From positions 57,330 to 121,329 of the forward strand of contig NZ_BOVL01000014.1 in the NCBI RefSeq assembly GCF_019972155.1: a stretch of 64,000 nucleotides of DNA, read 5' to 3'. The notes beneath the pieces are model-generated. The model was not told the origin of the DNA. It searched no databases and saw only the letters and a program-made list of their open reading frames with translations. The position numbers and the translations under genes were made by a program. Below are positions 8,524 through 17,009 of this stretch, in pieces. How positions within the stretch are numbered: the stretch's first letter is position 1; each line of letters begins with the position of its first letter. The stretch comes from Bradyrhizobium sp. RD5-C2 (GTDB lineage: Bacteria; Pseudomonadota; Alphaproteobacteria; Rhizobiales; Xanthobacteraceae).

Positions 8524-8550
8524 CCGGTTAAACGGCCGGGGCTTTTTTTT
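8521..8550 (+). terminator. Intrinsic terminator between msrB and flgE
   Basis: The stem GCCCCGG (8521-8527) pairs with CCGGGGC (8536-8542) around an eight-base loop and is followed by eight Ts. It would end transcription from msrB before the flgE promoter. Confidence 0.85.
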
Positions 8551-8581
8551 CAAGCGCATGATTTTGTTACGTTTCGTTTCG

Positions 8582-8596
8582 TGGCACGACCTTTGC
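8582..8596 (+). promoter_or_regulatory. Sigma-54 promoter of flgE
   Basis: TGGCACG-ACCT-TTGC matches the -24/-12 consensus exactly, with GG and GC separated by ten bases. It lies 69 bases before the flgE ATG. Hook genes of Caulobacter also use sigma-54. Confidence 0.85.
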
Positions 8597-8664
8597 GACA
8601 TGCTCCGCCGATGCGGCCATTCCTGTGATTGCCAGCCGCCGGGAATCGAATTGGAGAACATGTC

Positions 8665-10500
8665 ATGGGTATCTTCGGCGCTCTCACGACGGCGGTCGGT
8701 GGTTTGCGCGCAGGGTCGTACGCGCTCGAAAACATCTCCGGCAACATCGCCAACTCGCAGACCACGGCCTTCAAGCGCATCGATACCTCGTTTCTCGACC
8801 TCGTTCCGCAGACCGCGCTGACCGCGCAGCTCGCCGGCGGCGTCACGGCGCAGTCGCGCTCGACCAACTCGGTGCAGGGCGACGTGCAGTCGGCGTCGGT
8901 CGCGACCTTCATGGCGATCAACGGCAACGGCTTCTTCGCGGTGCAAAAGCCGGGCGGCTTCACCGACGGCTCGCCGGTGTTCGACGGCGTCGACCGCTAC
9001 ACCCGCCGCGGCGATTTCCAGCTCAACAAAGACGGCTACCTCGTCAACGGCGCCGGCTATTATCTCGAGGGCGTCCCGATCGATCCGACCACCGGCAACC
9101 CCTCGGGCTCGTCGCCGCAAACGCTGCGGTTCAAGAACGACTTCCTGCCGGCGCAGCAGACCACCAAGATCGATTATCGCGCCAACCTCGCGTCCTATCC
9201 CTTGACCACCGCGCACGACACCTCGGTTCCGGGCTCCGAGCTGATCCGGCCGGGCGCATTCAGCGCCGGACATAACCCGCTGGTGCTGGGCACGCCGGCC
9301 GCGCCGTATACCGATTCCTCCGTCACCGGCACCGCGCAAAACAACAAGGCGACGCCGTCGGTCGCCAATACCGCCGCGACCCTGCTTTCGGGCGCTGCGG
9401 GCAGCGATTCGATCAATGCCAGCTTCAGCGCCGGCTCCGCCGGCCCGCCGGTCGTGCCCGCCGATACGATCACGGTCAACGGCACCGTCATCACCTTCGT
9501 GGCGTCGGGGGCGACCGGCAACCAGCTCAACGTCACCGACAGCATCGGAACGATGCTCGCCAAGATCGACGCGATTACCGGCACCGCGACGCCATCGACC
9601 ATCAGCGGCGGCAAGATCACGCTGCATTCGGGCACGTCGGCCGACCTCAACGTGACCAGCTCGAACTCGACCGCGCTCGCGGCGCTCGGCTTCACCGGCT
9701 CGGCGGTTGCGACCCGCGGCGGCGGCGGCACGGTCGGCACCGGTCAGGTGGTCGGCAACGACAACTCGACCTTCCTGAACCAATCCGTCTCGGGCGGCGC
9801 CGTCACGGCTTACGACGTGTCCGGTGCGCCGGTGAACCTGCAATTCCGCTGGGCCAAGTCCGACAGCTCCTCGCTGGGCACCGGACATACCGATAGCTGG
9901 AACCTGTTCTATCAGGTCAATCCCAATGCAACCGGCACGCAAGTCTCCTGGCAGAACGCCAACATCAACTTCACCTTCGCGTCGAACGGCCAGATGTCGC
10001 CGGCGATCTCCTCGGTGGCGCTCAACAATGCCGTCGTCAACGGCGTGTCGCTCGGCAGCCCCGTGATCAATTTCGGCTCCGGCGGCGTGACCCAGTTCGC
10101 GGACGCCAACGGCAACGTCCAGGTCAACCAGATCCAGCAGGACGGTTTCCCGGCCGGCCAGCTGCAGTCGGTCAGCGTTTCCACCAACGGCCGCATCGTC
10201 GGCAACTACACCAACGGCCGCAACATCGACCTTGCCGAGATCTCAGTGGCGACATTCAACGGCACCAACTTCCTGAAGCGCATCGACGGTGGCGCGTTCG
10301 AGGCGACCGACGAGTCCGGTGGCGCGCTGTTCGGCAAGGGCGGTAGCACCATCGTCGGTTCATCGCTCGAGAGCTCGAACACCGATATCGCCGACGAGTT
10401 CACCAAGCTGATCGTGACCCAGCAGGCCTATTCGGCCAACACCAAGGTGATCACGACAACGAATTCGATGGTGCAGGATCTCCTGAACGTCGTGCGCTGA
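8665..10500 (+). CDS. flgE: Flagellar hook protein FlgE
   Basis: The 611-residue product forms the flagellar hook, the curved joint outside the cell. The rod/hook N-terminal signature is visible (MGIFGALTTAVGGLRAGSYALENISGNIAN split by family pattern, residues 1-30), and the C terminus ends with the heptad-rich VTQQAYSANTKVITTTNSMVQDLLNVV typical of axial proteins. It is longer than the roughly 400-residue enterobacterial FlgE because of an insert of about 105 residues (9388-9705) that also occurs in FlgL. ATG 8665 has GGAGAA at 8652; an upstream in-frame start is rejected. It is driven by a clear sigma-54 promoter and heads flgE-flgK-flgL. Confidence 0.95.
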   Translation: MGIFGALTTAVGGLRAGSYALENISGNIANSQTTAFKRIDTSFLDLVPQTALTAQLAGGVTAQSRSTNSVQGDVQSASVATFMAINGNGFFAVQKPGGFTDGSPVFDGVDRYTRRGDFQLNKDGYLVNGAGYYLEGVPIDPTTGNPSGSSPQTLRFKNDFLPAQQTTKIDYRANLASYPLTTAHDTSVPGSELIRPGAFSAGHNPLVLGTPAAPYTDSSVTGTAQNNKATPSVANTAATLLSGAAGSDSINASFSAGSAGPPVVPADTITVNGTVITFVASGATGNQLNVTDSIGTMLAKIDAITGTATPSTISGGKITLHSGTSADLNVTSSNSTALAALGFTGSAVATRGGGGTVGTGQVVGNDNSTFLNQSVSGGAVTAYDVSGAPVNLQFRWAKSDSSSLGTGHTDSWNLFYQVNPNATGTQVSWQNANINFTFASNGQMSPAISSVALNNAVVNGVSLGSPVINFGSGGVTQFADANGNVQVNQIQQDGFPAGQLQSVSVSTNGRIVGNYTNGRNIDLAEISVATFNGTNFLKRIDGGAFEATDESGGALFGKGGSTIVGSSLESSNTDIADEFTKLIVTQQAYSANTKVITTTNSMVQDLLNVVR

Positions 10501-10546
10501 TCGCAGCTGTCATGCACGTGTGAAGCAGTAAAGGCGAGTACACATC

Positions 10547-12424
10547 ATGGGTTTGAGCCAAGCCCTTTCCACCGCGATGTCCGGCCTGCGCGCCACGCAG
10601 GCCTCGCTCTCGCTCGTCTCGTCGAACGTCGCCAACGCGGAGACGCCCGGCTACGTCAGGAAGACGCTGAACCAGGATACCGGCACCACCGGCCAGTTCG
10701 GGTCGAGCGTTCTCATCACCGGCGTCAACCGCCAGCTCGACGAATTCCTGCAGACCCAGCTTCGCACCGAGACGTCGGGCGCGTCCTACGCTGACGTCCG
10801 TTCCAGCTTCCTTGCCAATCTGCAGGGTGTCTACGGCAATCCCGACTCCACGGGCACGATCGAGGACGCCTACAACAAGTTCCTGACTGCGCTGCAGGGT
10901 TTGTCGACCAGCCCGGACTCGCAGTCGGCCCGGATCGGCGTCGTCAATGCCGCGCAATCCATGGCGCAGCAGCTCAACGCAACCTCGCAGGGAATCCAGT
11001 CGCTGCGCGCCAACGCCGAGGCGGGCATCAGCGACTCCGTCACCACGGCCAACAATGCGATGCAGCAGATCGCGCGCCTCAATGTCCAGCTGCAGGCCAC
11101 TGGCGGCACGCAGGACGCCTCGACCGCGGCATTGCTCGATCAGCGCGATCGCTACGTCACTCAGCTTTCGCAGCTGATGGACATCCGCACTGTCACCAAC
11201 AGCCAGAATCAGGTGACCGTGTTCACCAATTCCGGCGTGCAGCTGGTCGGCACCGAGGCGGCGACGCTCAGCTTCAACGCCCAGGGCACGATGACGCCCA
11301 ACACGCAATACAATACCGACCCGACCAAGAGCACCGTCGGCACCATTACCATCAATTTCCCGCATGGCGGCACCTATGACATGGTGTCGACCAACTCGAT
11401 CCGGTCAGGCAAGATCGCCGCCTACCTCGAGCTGCGCGACAACACGCTGGCGCAGGCCCAGACGCAGATCGACCAGTTCGCCGCCGCGATGTCGAGCGCG
11501 GTGTCGGACAAGACGACGGCGGGCACCGCGGCGACGGCGGGAGCGCAGTCCGGCTTCGACCTCGATCTCTCGGGGCTGCAGAGCGGCAACACCATTCACG
11601 TCTCCTACAAGGACAACACCACCGGCATCACGCACAATCTGTCGCTCGTCCGCGTCGACGATCCGAGCGTGCTGCCGCTCAGCAACAACGCAACCGTCGA
11701 TCCGAACGACGAGGTGCTGGGTGTGGATTTCTCCGGCGGCATGAGCTCGGTGCTGTCGCAGCTTAACGGCGCGCTCGGCGGAACCGGTCTGCAATTCTCC
11801 AATCCCTCCGGGTCGACCCTGCGCGTGCTCGACGACGGCGCCGCCAACAAGGCCGATGTGACCGCGGCGTCGGTCACGTCGACTGTTTCGTCCCTGACGT
11901 CGGGCGATCCGCAGCTTCCGTTGTTCACCGACAATGGCGGGCTCTACACCGGCGCGATCACCGCGAACGGCTCGCAGTCGACCGGCCTTGCCGCGCGCAT
12001 CAGCGTCAACACCGCTCTGGTCGGCGATCCCTCGCGCATGGTCGTGTACTCGACCAATCCGCAGACGCCGGCCGGCGACACCACGCGCGCCAACCTGATT
12101 CTGAACCAGCTGTCGAACGCGTCGTACAGTTATTCGCCGAAGACCGGCCTCGGTACGTCAGGCGCGCCGTTCACCGGTACGCTGTTGAACTTTGCCAAGC
12201 AGTTCATCAGCCAGCAGGGCGAATCGGCGACGGCGGCCAAGCAGTTGGCCGACGGTCAGGACGTCGTGCTGAATACGCTGCAAACCAAGATGGACTCGAC
12301 CTCCGGCGTCAACATGGACGAGGAGATGGCGCATCTGCTGTCGCTGCAGAATGCCTATTCCGCCAACGCGCGCGTGATGTCGTCGATCAAGCAGATGTAC
12401 GACGCGCTGCTGCAGCTCACGTGA
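10547..12424 (+). CDS. flgK: Flagellar hook-filament junction protein FlgK (HAP1)
   Basis: The 625-residue HAP1 protein joins hook and filament. The N terminus MGLSQALSTAMSGLRATQASLSLVSSNVANAETPGYVRK is the typical rod/hook-type start for FlgK, and the C terminus (GVNMDEEMAHLLSLQNAYSANARVMSSIKQMYDALLQL) is the usual axial coiled coil. It follows flgE after 46 bases and precedes flgL by 7 bases, so it reads as the second gene of a sigma-54 operon. AAAGGCGAG lies in front of the ATG. It is secreted through the flagellar export apparatus without a cleaved signal. Confidence 0.95.
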   Translation: MGLSQALSTAMSGLRATQASLSLVSSNVANAETPGYVRKTLNQDTGTTGQFGSSVLITGVNRQLDEFLQTQLRTETSGASYADVRSSFLANLQGVYGNPDSTGTIEDAYNKFLTALQGLSTSPDSQSARIGVVNAAQSMAQQLNATSQGIQSLRANAEAGISDSVTTANNAMQQIARLNVQLQATGGTQDASTAALLDQRDRYVTQLSQLMDIRTVTNSQNQVTVFTNSGVQLVGTEAATLSFNAQGTMTPNTQYNTDPTKSTVGTITINFPHGGTYDMVSTNSIRSGKIAAYLELRDNTLAQAQTQIDQFAAAMSSAVSDKTTAGTAATAGAQSGFDLDLSGLQSGNTIHVSYKDNTTGITHNLSLVRVDDPSVLPLSNNATVDPNDEVLGVDFSGGMSSVLSQLNGALGGTGLQFSNPSGSTLRVLDDGAANKADVTAASVTSTVSSLTSGDPQLPLFTDNGGLYTGAITANGSQSTGLAARISVNTALVGDPSRMVVYSTNPQTPAGDTTRANLILNQLSNASYSYSPKTGLGTSGAPFTGTLLNFAKQFISQQGESATAAKQLADGQDVVLNTLQTKMDSTSGVNMDEEMAHLLSLQNAYSANARVMSSIKQMYDALLQLT

Positions 12425-12431
12425 GGGTAAC

Positions 12432-14312
12432 ATGTCGATCGACGGCGTAAGCGGCAGAACTTCCTATATCGGCACCACGATTCTCAACCTGCGCAGTCAG
12501 CTCAATGACCTGACGACGCAGCTTGCGACCGGCAAGGTATCGACGACCTATGCGGGGCAGGGGCTCGATCGCGGCTTCGCGCTCAGCCTGCGCGCCCAGA
12601 TCAGCGGCATCAACGCGTTCTCGGATACTGCGACCAACCTCAACACGCGGCTGGGTGTCGCCAACCTCACACTGCAGGGGCTGTCCGACGTCGGGAGCCA
12701 GGTGAAGAACGCCGCGACGACCGCGACGCTGACGCTCAACAACAGCGGGCAGACGTCGGGCCAGATCACGGCGCAGGCCGCGTTCTCCAATGCGGTTGCG
12801 ATGCTGAACAGCCAGTCGGGCGACCGCTATCTGTTCTCCGGCCGCGCCATGGATACGCCGGCCACGGTGTCCGCCGACACCATGTTGAAGGGCACGGCAA
12901 CCCAGGCCGGCCTCACCCAGCTCATCAACGAGCGCAAGCAGGCCGATCAGGGCACCAGCCTGATGGGACGCCTGAGCGTCTCGTCGCCGCCGGCGACCAC
13001 GACAGTGACCAGCGTCGCCGAGGACGGCTCGCCGTTCGGCCTCAAGCTGCTGTCGGTGCAGTCGTCACTGACGGGCGCCACCGTGACCCAGCCGGCCGGT
13101 ACGCCGAAGTCCACCTCGGTCGATCTCGGCGCCGTCAATCCGAAAGATGGCGACAAGATCAAGTTCAACTTCACGCTGCCCGACGGCACCACCGATGCGA
13201 TCGAGCTCACGGCGACGACCACGAACCCGCCGCCGGCGGGCTCGTTCCTGATCGGCGCCGACACCACGGCGACGACCGCCAACCTTCAGTCGACGCTGAC
13301 GTCGTCCATCAAGACGCTGAGCGACACGTCGCTGGTGGCGGCCTCCGCGGTCGCGGCGTCCAACAACTTCTTCAATCCGGTCGCGACCGTCGCGGGCGCC
13401 GCCGTCAACAACCAGAACGCGCCACCGGCGCCGATCAGCGGCGCCACGGCCCTTTCGGGCGCCGCGGGCACCAACTCGCTGTCGACGAGCTTCGCGGCCG
13501 GCGACACCATCACGGTCAACGGCACCCCGATCACCTTCGTTGCCTCGGGCGCCACCGGCAACCAGCTCAACATCACCGACAGCGTCCAGACGCTGATGGC
13601 GAAGATCGACCAGGTCAGCGGCACCAAGAACCCGTCGACCATCAGCAACGGTGCGATCACGCTCCATGGCGCCGACGGCGCGAACCTCTCTATCTCGAGC
13701 TCCAACACCGCCGCACTCGGCGCGCTCGGCATCGCCAACAACACGACCGCGACCCCGGCGCCGCTCAGGGTAGGGGGACCGCCGTTCGACACGGCGACCA
13801 ACCTGGTCGCGGGCACGCCCGACAACACCGTGTACTGGTACACCGGCGAGAACGGCCCGGGATCGGCGCGCGGCACCGCCGTCGCGCAGGTCGATCAGTC
13901 GATCACCGTGCAGTATGGCGCGCGCGCCAACGAACAGGCGTTCCGCTACCTGCTGCAGAATGTTGCGGTGTATGCGGCGGTGACCACCAACGCCAGCAAC
14001 CCAAATGCAAGCGCGCAGGTGACGGCGCTCGCGCAGCGCGTCGGCGCGAACCTCGCGCCGCAGAACGGCCAGCAGCAGATCCAGGACGTGCAGGCCGAGT
14101 TCGCCGGCGCGCAGACGGCGACCAAGGCGGCCACCGATCGTCAGACCCAGCTCAAGGCCATGGCGGAAACGATGCTCGACTCGGTCGAGGGCGTCAATCA
14201 GGACGAGGTCGCGACCAAGATCCTGGCGCTGCAGACCAGCCTGCAGGCGTCGTACCAGACCACGTCGATGCTGTATCAGACCACGCTGCTGAAATATCTG
14301 CCGCCCGGTTGA
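12432..14312 (+). CDS. flgL: Flagellar hook-filament junction protein FlgL (HAP3)
   Basis: The 626-residue product has flagellin-like ends: an N terminus with TTILNLRSQLNDLTTQLATGKVSTTYAGQG and a C terminus with ETMLDSVEGVNQDEVATKILALQTSLQASYQTTSMLYQTTLLKYL. It is about twice the length of enterobacterial FlgL. The extra central part includes a block (13455-13741) closely similar to one in FlgE, with the identical stretch ITFVASGATGNQLN. It is the last gene of flgE-flgK-flgL and is followed by a strong intrinsic terminator. Confidence 0.92.
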   Translation: MSIDGVSGRTSYIGTTILNLRSQLNDLTTQLATGKVSTTYAGQGLDRGFALSLRAQISGINAFSDTATNLNTRLGVANLTLQGLSDVGSQVKNAATTATLTLNNSGQTSGQITAQAAFSNAVAMLNSQSGDRYLFSGRAMDTPATVSADTMLKGTATQAGLTQLINERKQADQGTSLMGRLSVSSPPATTTVTSVAEDGSPFGLKLLSVQSSLTGATVTQPAGTPKSTSVDLGAVNPKDGDKIKFNFTLPDGTTDAIELTATTTNPPPAGSFLIGADTTATTANLQSTLTSSIKTLSDTSLVAASAVAASNNFFNPVATVAGAAVNNQNAPPAPISGATALSGAAGTNSLSTSFAAGDTITVNGTPITFVASGATGNQLNITDSVQTLMAKIDQVSGTKNPSTISNGAITLHGADGANLSISSSNTAALGALGIANNTTATPAPLRVGGPPFDTATNLVAGTPDNTVYWYTGENGPGSARGTAVAQVDQSITVQYGARANEQAFRYLLQNVAVYAAVTTNASNPNASAQVTALAQRVGANLAPQNGQQQIQDVQAEFAGAQTATKAATDRQTQLKAMAETMLDSVEGVNQDEVATKILALQTSLQASYQTTSMLYQTTLLKYLPPG

Positions 14313-14337
14313 ACGCACGCTCTCATCTCCAGCCAGG

Positions 14338-14365
14338 AAAAAGGCCTCCTCGCGGAGGCCTTTTT
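14338..14365. terminator. Intrinsic terminator after flgL
   Basis: AAAAAGGCCTCC (14338-14349) pairs with GGAGGCCTTTTT (14354-14365) around the loop TCGC. With A and T runs on both sides it can act in both directions, ending flgL on the plus strand and flbT on the minus strand. Confidence 0.88.
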
Positions 14366-14384
14366 CGTTCGGGCGAGGGCTAGA

Positions 14385-14429
14385 GCGATTTCAAGCGAAG
14401 TGGATGCCGGTTTGCGTGAAGAAAACGCG
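14385..14429 (+). repeat. 45-bp dispersed palindromic repeat, copy 3
   Basis: The sequence follows the family pattern GCGnTTTC...GAAAACGCG with the centre AAGCGAAGTGGATGCCGGTT. It sits between the flgL terminator and the end of flbT. Confidence 0.75.
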
Positions 14430-14444
14430 CCGGAACGAGAAGCT

Positions 14445-14876
14445 CTAGGCGCTCTTGCGGGTATCGTCCTGATTGCCGTTTTGCCGGCCGCGCGCGGTTT
14501 CCAACAGCTTCTCCTCGTGCGCGATCAGCTTCTTGGATTCCTTCAGCGCGTGATAGAGATCGCCGTTGAGGATGAAGTTGTTGACGCTTTCGATGAACGG
14601 CCAGGCGCTGGGCGTCGCGGTGATGATGTCGCGCACCAGGCTGAAATAGGTCGGGTGGTGCGCCATCGGGTCCGGCGACAGATACATCAGCTGCACCGCG
14701 AGATAGATCAGCTTCGCCGGCGTGTCCGCGGTCTCCGGCGTCAGGATATCCTTCTCGCGCAGGATCGGGATGCGGTCGCCGTCGATCAACAGGCGGGCGC
14801 GCTGATCGGTGTTGGTGATCACGCAATTGCCGACGATGATGCGCTCGTTCGGTTTGAGTTCGACCTTCAGGGCCAT
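14445..14876 (-). CDS. flbT: Flagellin post-transcriptional regulator FlbT
   Basis: The 143-residue protein has the FlbT start MALKVELKPNERIIVGN and the conserved body (NTDQRARLLIDGD, PILREKDIL, LYLAVQLMYL-like, FLSPDP). In Caulobacter FlbT binds the 5' untranslated region of flagellin mRNA and limits its translation until the hook is finished; in other alphaproteobacteria it can instead promote flagellin synthesis. ATG 14876 has an AAAGGAGAA site; the longer frame to 15113 has no family match. It lies opposite and upstream of the flagellin gene, with flaF behind that gene, the usual set. A possible CtrA box lies at 14994-15010. Confidence 0.92.
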   Translation of the reverse strand: MALKVELKPNERIIVGNCVITNTDQRARLLIDGDRIPILREKDILTPETADTPAKLIYLAVQLMYLSPDPMAHHPTYFSLVRDIITATPSAWPFIESVNNFILNGDLYHALKESKKLIAHEEKLLETARGRQNGNQDDTRKSA

Positions 14877-14993
14877 GACCGTTCTCCTTTGCCGGCAGTC
14901 GCGCGATATCGCCGCTAGCGGAACATGTTCGGCGCTGCTTAGCAGCCGCCGTTGCGGCCCGGGGCCGATGCGACAGCGATCCTTTCCCATGAT

Positions 14994-15010
14994 GGTTAAC
15001 GCTTGGTGAA
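14994..15010 (-). promoter_or_regulatory. Possible CtrA box upstream of flbT
   Basis: On the minus strand TTCA-CCAAGCG-TTAACC fits TTAA-N7-TTAAC with one mismatch. It lies about 120 bases before the flbT start. Confidence 0.4.
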
Positions 15011-15107
15011 CGGCGGGGCCGCGCGAGGAGCAGCCCTCGGCCGAAATCGGCAATCGTCTCAGTAGTTTTCGCGGCGAACTTCGCCCAATGGCGACAATTT
15101 TATTCTT

Positions 15108-15128
15108 CGGCATTTGCCTTAAATGCCG
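15108..15128. promoter_or_regulatory. Inverted repeat upstream of the flagellin gene
   Basis: CGGCATTT (15108-15115) and AAATGCCG (15121-15128) are perfect inverted repeats around GCCTT, about 110 bases before the flagellin ATG. The GGCA/TGCC ends resemble the palindromes near other flagellar genes. It could be an activator site or, if transcribed, an RNA hairpin. Confidence 0.4.
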
Positions 15129-15195
15129 CGTTGGAGATTTCTTTTTCCTTCGAGGCTTGACCGGCAGGATCGGCCATCCGCCCGATCAGAAAGGA

Positions 15196-15211
15196 TTGGC
15201 GCGGCTTTTTC
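15196..15211 (+). promoter_or_regulatory. Weak sigma-54-like element before the flagellin gene
   Basis: TTGGCGCGGCTTTTTC has the -24 GG but TC instead of the -12 GC at the right spacing. It would place the transcript start only about 17 bases before ATG 15240. I regard it as a candidate only. Confidence 0.3.
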
Positions 15212-15239
15212 CTCAGTTTCACACCAGAAAGGTATGAAA

Positions 15240-16409
15240 ATGTCCGGTATCATTCTCTCCTCCTCCGTTCGTCAGAACCTCCTCTCCCTCCAGTCCACCG
15301 CCGATCTGCTCTCCACCACGCAGAACCGTCTCGCCACCGGCAAGAAGGTCAACACGGCGCTCGACAACCCGACCAACTTCTTCACCGCACAGTCGCTCGA
15401 CAACCGCGCCAGCGACATCAACAACCTGCTCGATGGCATCGGCAATGGTGTGCAGGTGCTGCAGGCTGCCAACACCGGCATCACCTCGCTGCAGAAGCTG
15501 GTCGATACCGCAAAGTCGATCGCCAACCAGGTGCTGCAGAGCCCGACCGGCTACACCACCAGGTCGCAGGTCACCTCCACCGCGGCGCTCGGCGGCACGT
15601 CCGCCAACCTCGTCGACGGCACCACGATCAAGAGCGGCGACGTGCTGGCGATCGCGGCCTCGGCCGGTCAGCCCGCCTTCAGCTTCACCTTCGGGGCCAG
15701 CAGTTCGCTGACGCAGCTGAATGCGTCGCTCGCGGCCAGCAACCTGACTGCGAGCCTCGACAGCTCCAACAAGCTCGTGATCACCACGACCAACGATGCG
15801 GCGTCCTCGACGATCGGTGCGGTGACCTTCACCAACACCGGCGGCGGCACTGCGACGTTCAGCGCAGCCGGCACGGCTCCGGTTGCCGATCCGGCCTCGC
15901 AGTCGGCGCGCGCCGCCTTGGTGACGCAGTACAACAACACCATCGCGCAGATCACGACCACGGCGCAGGACGCCTCGTTCAATGGTATCAACCTGTTGAA
16001 CGGCGACAACCTGAAGCTGACCTTCAACGAGACCGGCAAGTCGACGCTCGCGATCAGCGGCGTCACCTTCAATGCCACCGGCCTCGGCCTGAAATCGCTG
16101 GCCGCCGGCACCGACTTCCTCGACAACAACTCGGCGAACAGCGTCATTGCGTCGCTGAGCTCGGCGAGTTCCTCGTTGCGCAGCGAAGCCTCGACGCTGG
16201 GTTCGAACCTGTCGATCGTGCAGATCCGTCAGGACTTCTCGAAGAACCTGATCAACGTGCTGCAGACCGGTTCGTCGAACCTGACACTGGCCGACACCAA
16301 CGAGGAAGCGGCCAACAGCCAGGCGCTGTCGACCCGCCAGTCGATCGCGGTGTCCGCGCTTGCTCTGGCCAACCAGTCGCAGCAGAGCGTGCTGCAGCTG
16401 CTCCGCTAA
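15240..16409 (+). CDS. fliC: Flagellin
   Basis: The 389-residue filament subunit starts MSGIILSSSVRQNLLSLQST and keeps both helical termini (LADLLSTTQNRLATGKKV-type D0/D1 at the start, SIAVSALALANQSQQSVLQLLR at the end) around a variable serine/threonine-rich centre. ATG 15240 is preferred to ATG 15234 because GAAAGG stands seven bases before it. Only one flagellin gene occurs here, whereas soybean bradyrhizobia have tandem copies at the comparable locus as far as I recall. It is flanked by flbT and flaF, its expected regulators, and ends in a strong terminator. It is exported by the flagellar type III system. Confidence 0.94.
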   Translation: MSGIILSSSVRQNLLSLQSTADLLSTTQNRLATGKKVNTALDNPTNFFTAQSLDNRASDINNLLDGIGNGVQVLQAANTGITSLQKLVDTAKSIANQVLQSPTGYTTRSQVTSTAALGGTSANLVDGTTIKSGDVLAIAASAGQPAFSFTFGASSSLTQLNASLAASNLTASLDSSNKLVITTTNDAASSTIGAVTFTNTGGGTATFSAAGTAPVADPASQSARAALVTQYNNTIAQITTTAQDASFNGINLLNGDNLKLTFNETGKSTLAISGVTFNATGLGLKSLAAGTDFLDNNSANSVIASLSSASSSLRSEASTLGSNLSIVQIRQDFSKNLINVLQTGSSNLTLADTNEEAANSQALSTRQSIAVSALALANQSQQSVLQLLR

Positions 16410-16431
16410 ACGCACCGACAAGCACTTCGAC

Positions 16432-16462
16432 AACGGCGGGGGAAACCCCGCCGTTTTTCTTT
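16432..16462 (+). terminator. Intrinsic terminator of the flagellin gene
   Basis: AACGGCGGGG (16432-16441) pairs with CCCCGCCGTT (16446-16455) around a GAAA tetraloop, and is followed by a T-rich run. The tetraloop and ten-base stem make it a strong terminator. Confidence 0.9.
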
Positions 16463-16615
16463 GTCTCCGGGATATTACGGTGTCTTTCCCTGCCGTCAGA
16501 ACGGCGCATTTCGTAACGCCTGCTAACCATATTTAAAGGCGCCGGATGCATAAATATCGAGCGCTAGAATTGCGTCTCCGCGGCCCGAGAAATCCGCATC
16601 CCATCGAGGTCATTA

Positions 16616-16981
16616 ATGTCGAATGCAGCCCAGGCCTACGCCCGTACGTCAACGACGACGGCCTCCCCCCGTGAAATCGAAGCGCAGGCGTTGTTGAAGG
16701 CCGCGCGGCAGCTGCAGGAAGTCCAGGCGAACTGGAACGGCCTCGACAAGGCGCTCGATCATGCATTGCTGTTCAATCGCCGCCTCTGGTCGATCTTTCT
16801 TAGCGCCGCAGAGGGTGCCGACAATCCGCAACCGCTCGAGGTGCGTCAGAAGATCGCGAACATCAGCGTGTTCGTGATGAAGCAGACCATCGACATCCAG
16901 ATGAATCCGGACCCGGCGAAGCTGAAGTCGCTGATCGACATCAACTGCAATATCGCCGCTGGCCTCTCGGGCCGCGCCTGA
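16616..16981 (+). CDS. flaF: Flagellin synthesis regulator FlaF
   Basis: The 121-residue protein is FlaF: YARTSTTTASPREIEAQALLKAARQLQ, NRRLWSIFLSAA and the region around IANISVFVMKQTIDI match the family. FlaF is required for flagellin production or secretion in Caulobacter and acts against FlbT at the flagellin mRNA. It follows the flagellin gene but is separated by a terminator and about 150 bases, so it may have its own promoter; none is clear by eye. The gene at 17010 follows after 28 bases. Confidence 0.92.
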   Translation: MSNAAQAYARTSTTTASPREIEAQALLKAARQLQEVQANWNGLDKALDHALLFNRRLWSIFLSAAEGADNPQPLEVRQKIANISVFVMKQTIDIQMNPDPAKLKSLIDINCNIAAGLSGRA

Positions 16982-17009
16982 TCGACCGGTTCACGACGGA
17001 GCCCTCGGC

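Noticed and set aside
16515..16535. CtrA box before flaF
   Set aside because: CTAACCATATTTAAA looks similar but has a spacing of six rather than seven between the halves, and the second half lacks the final C.
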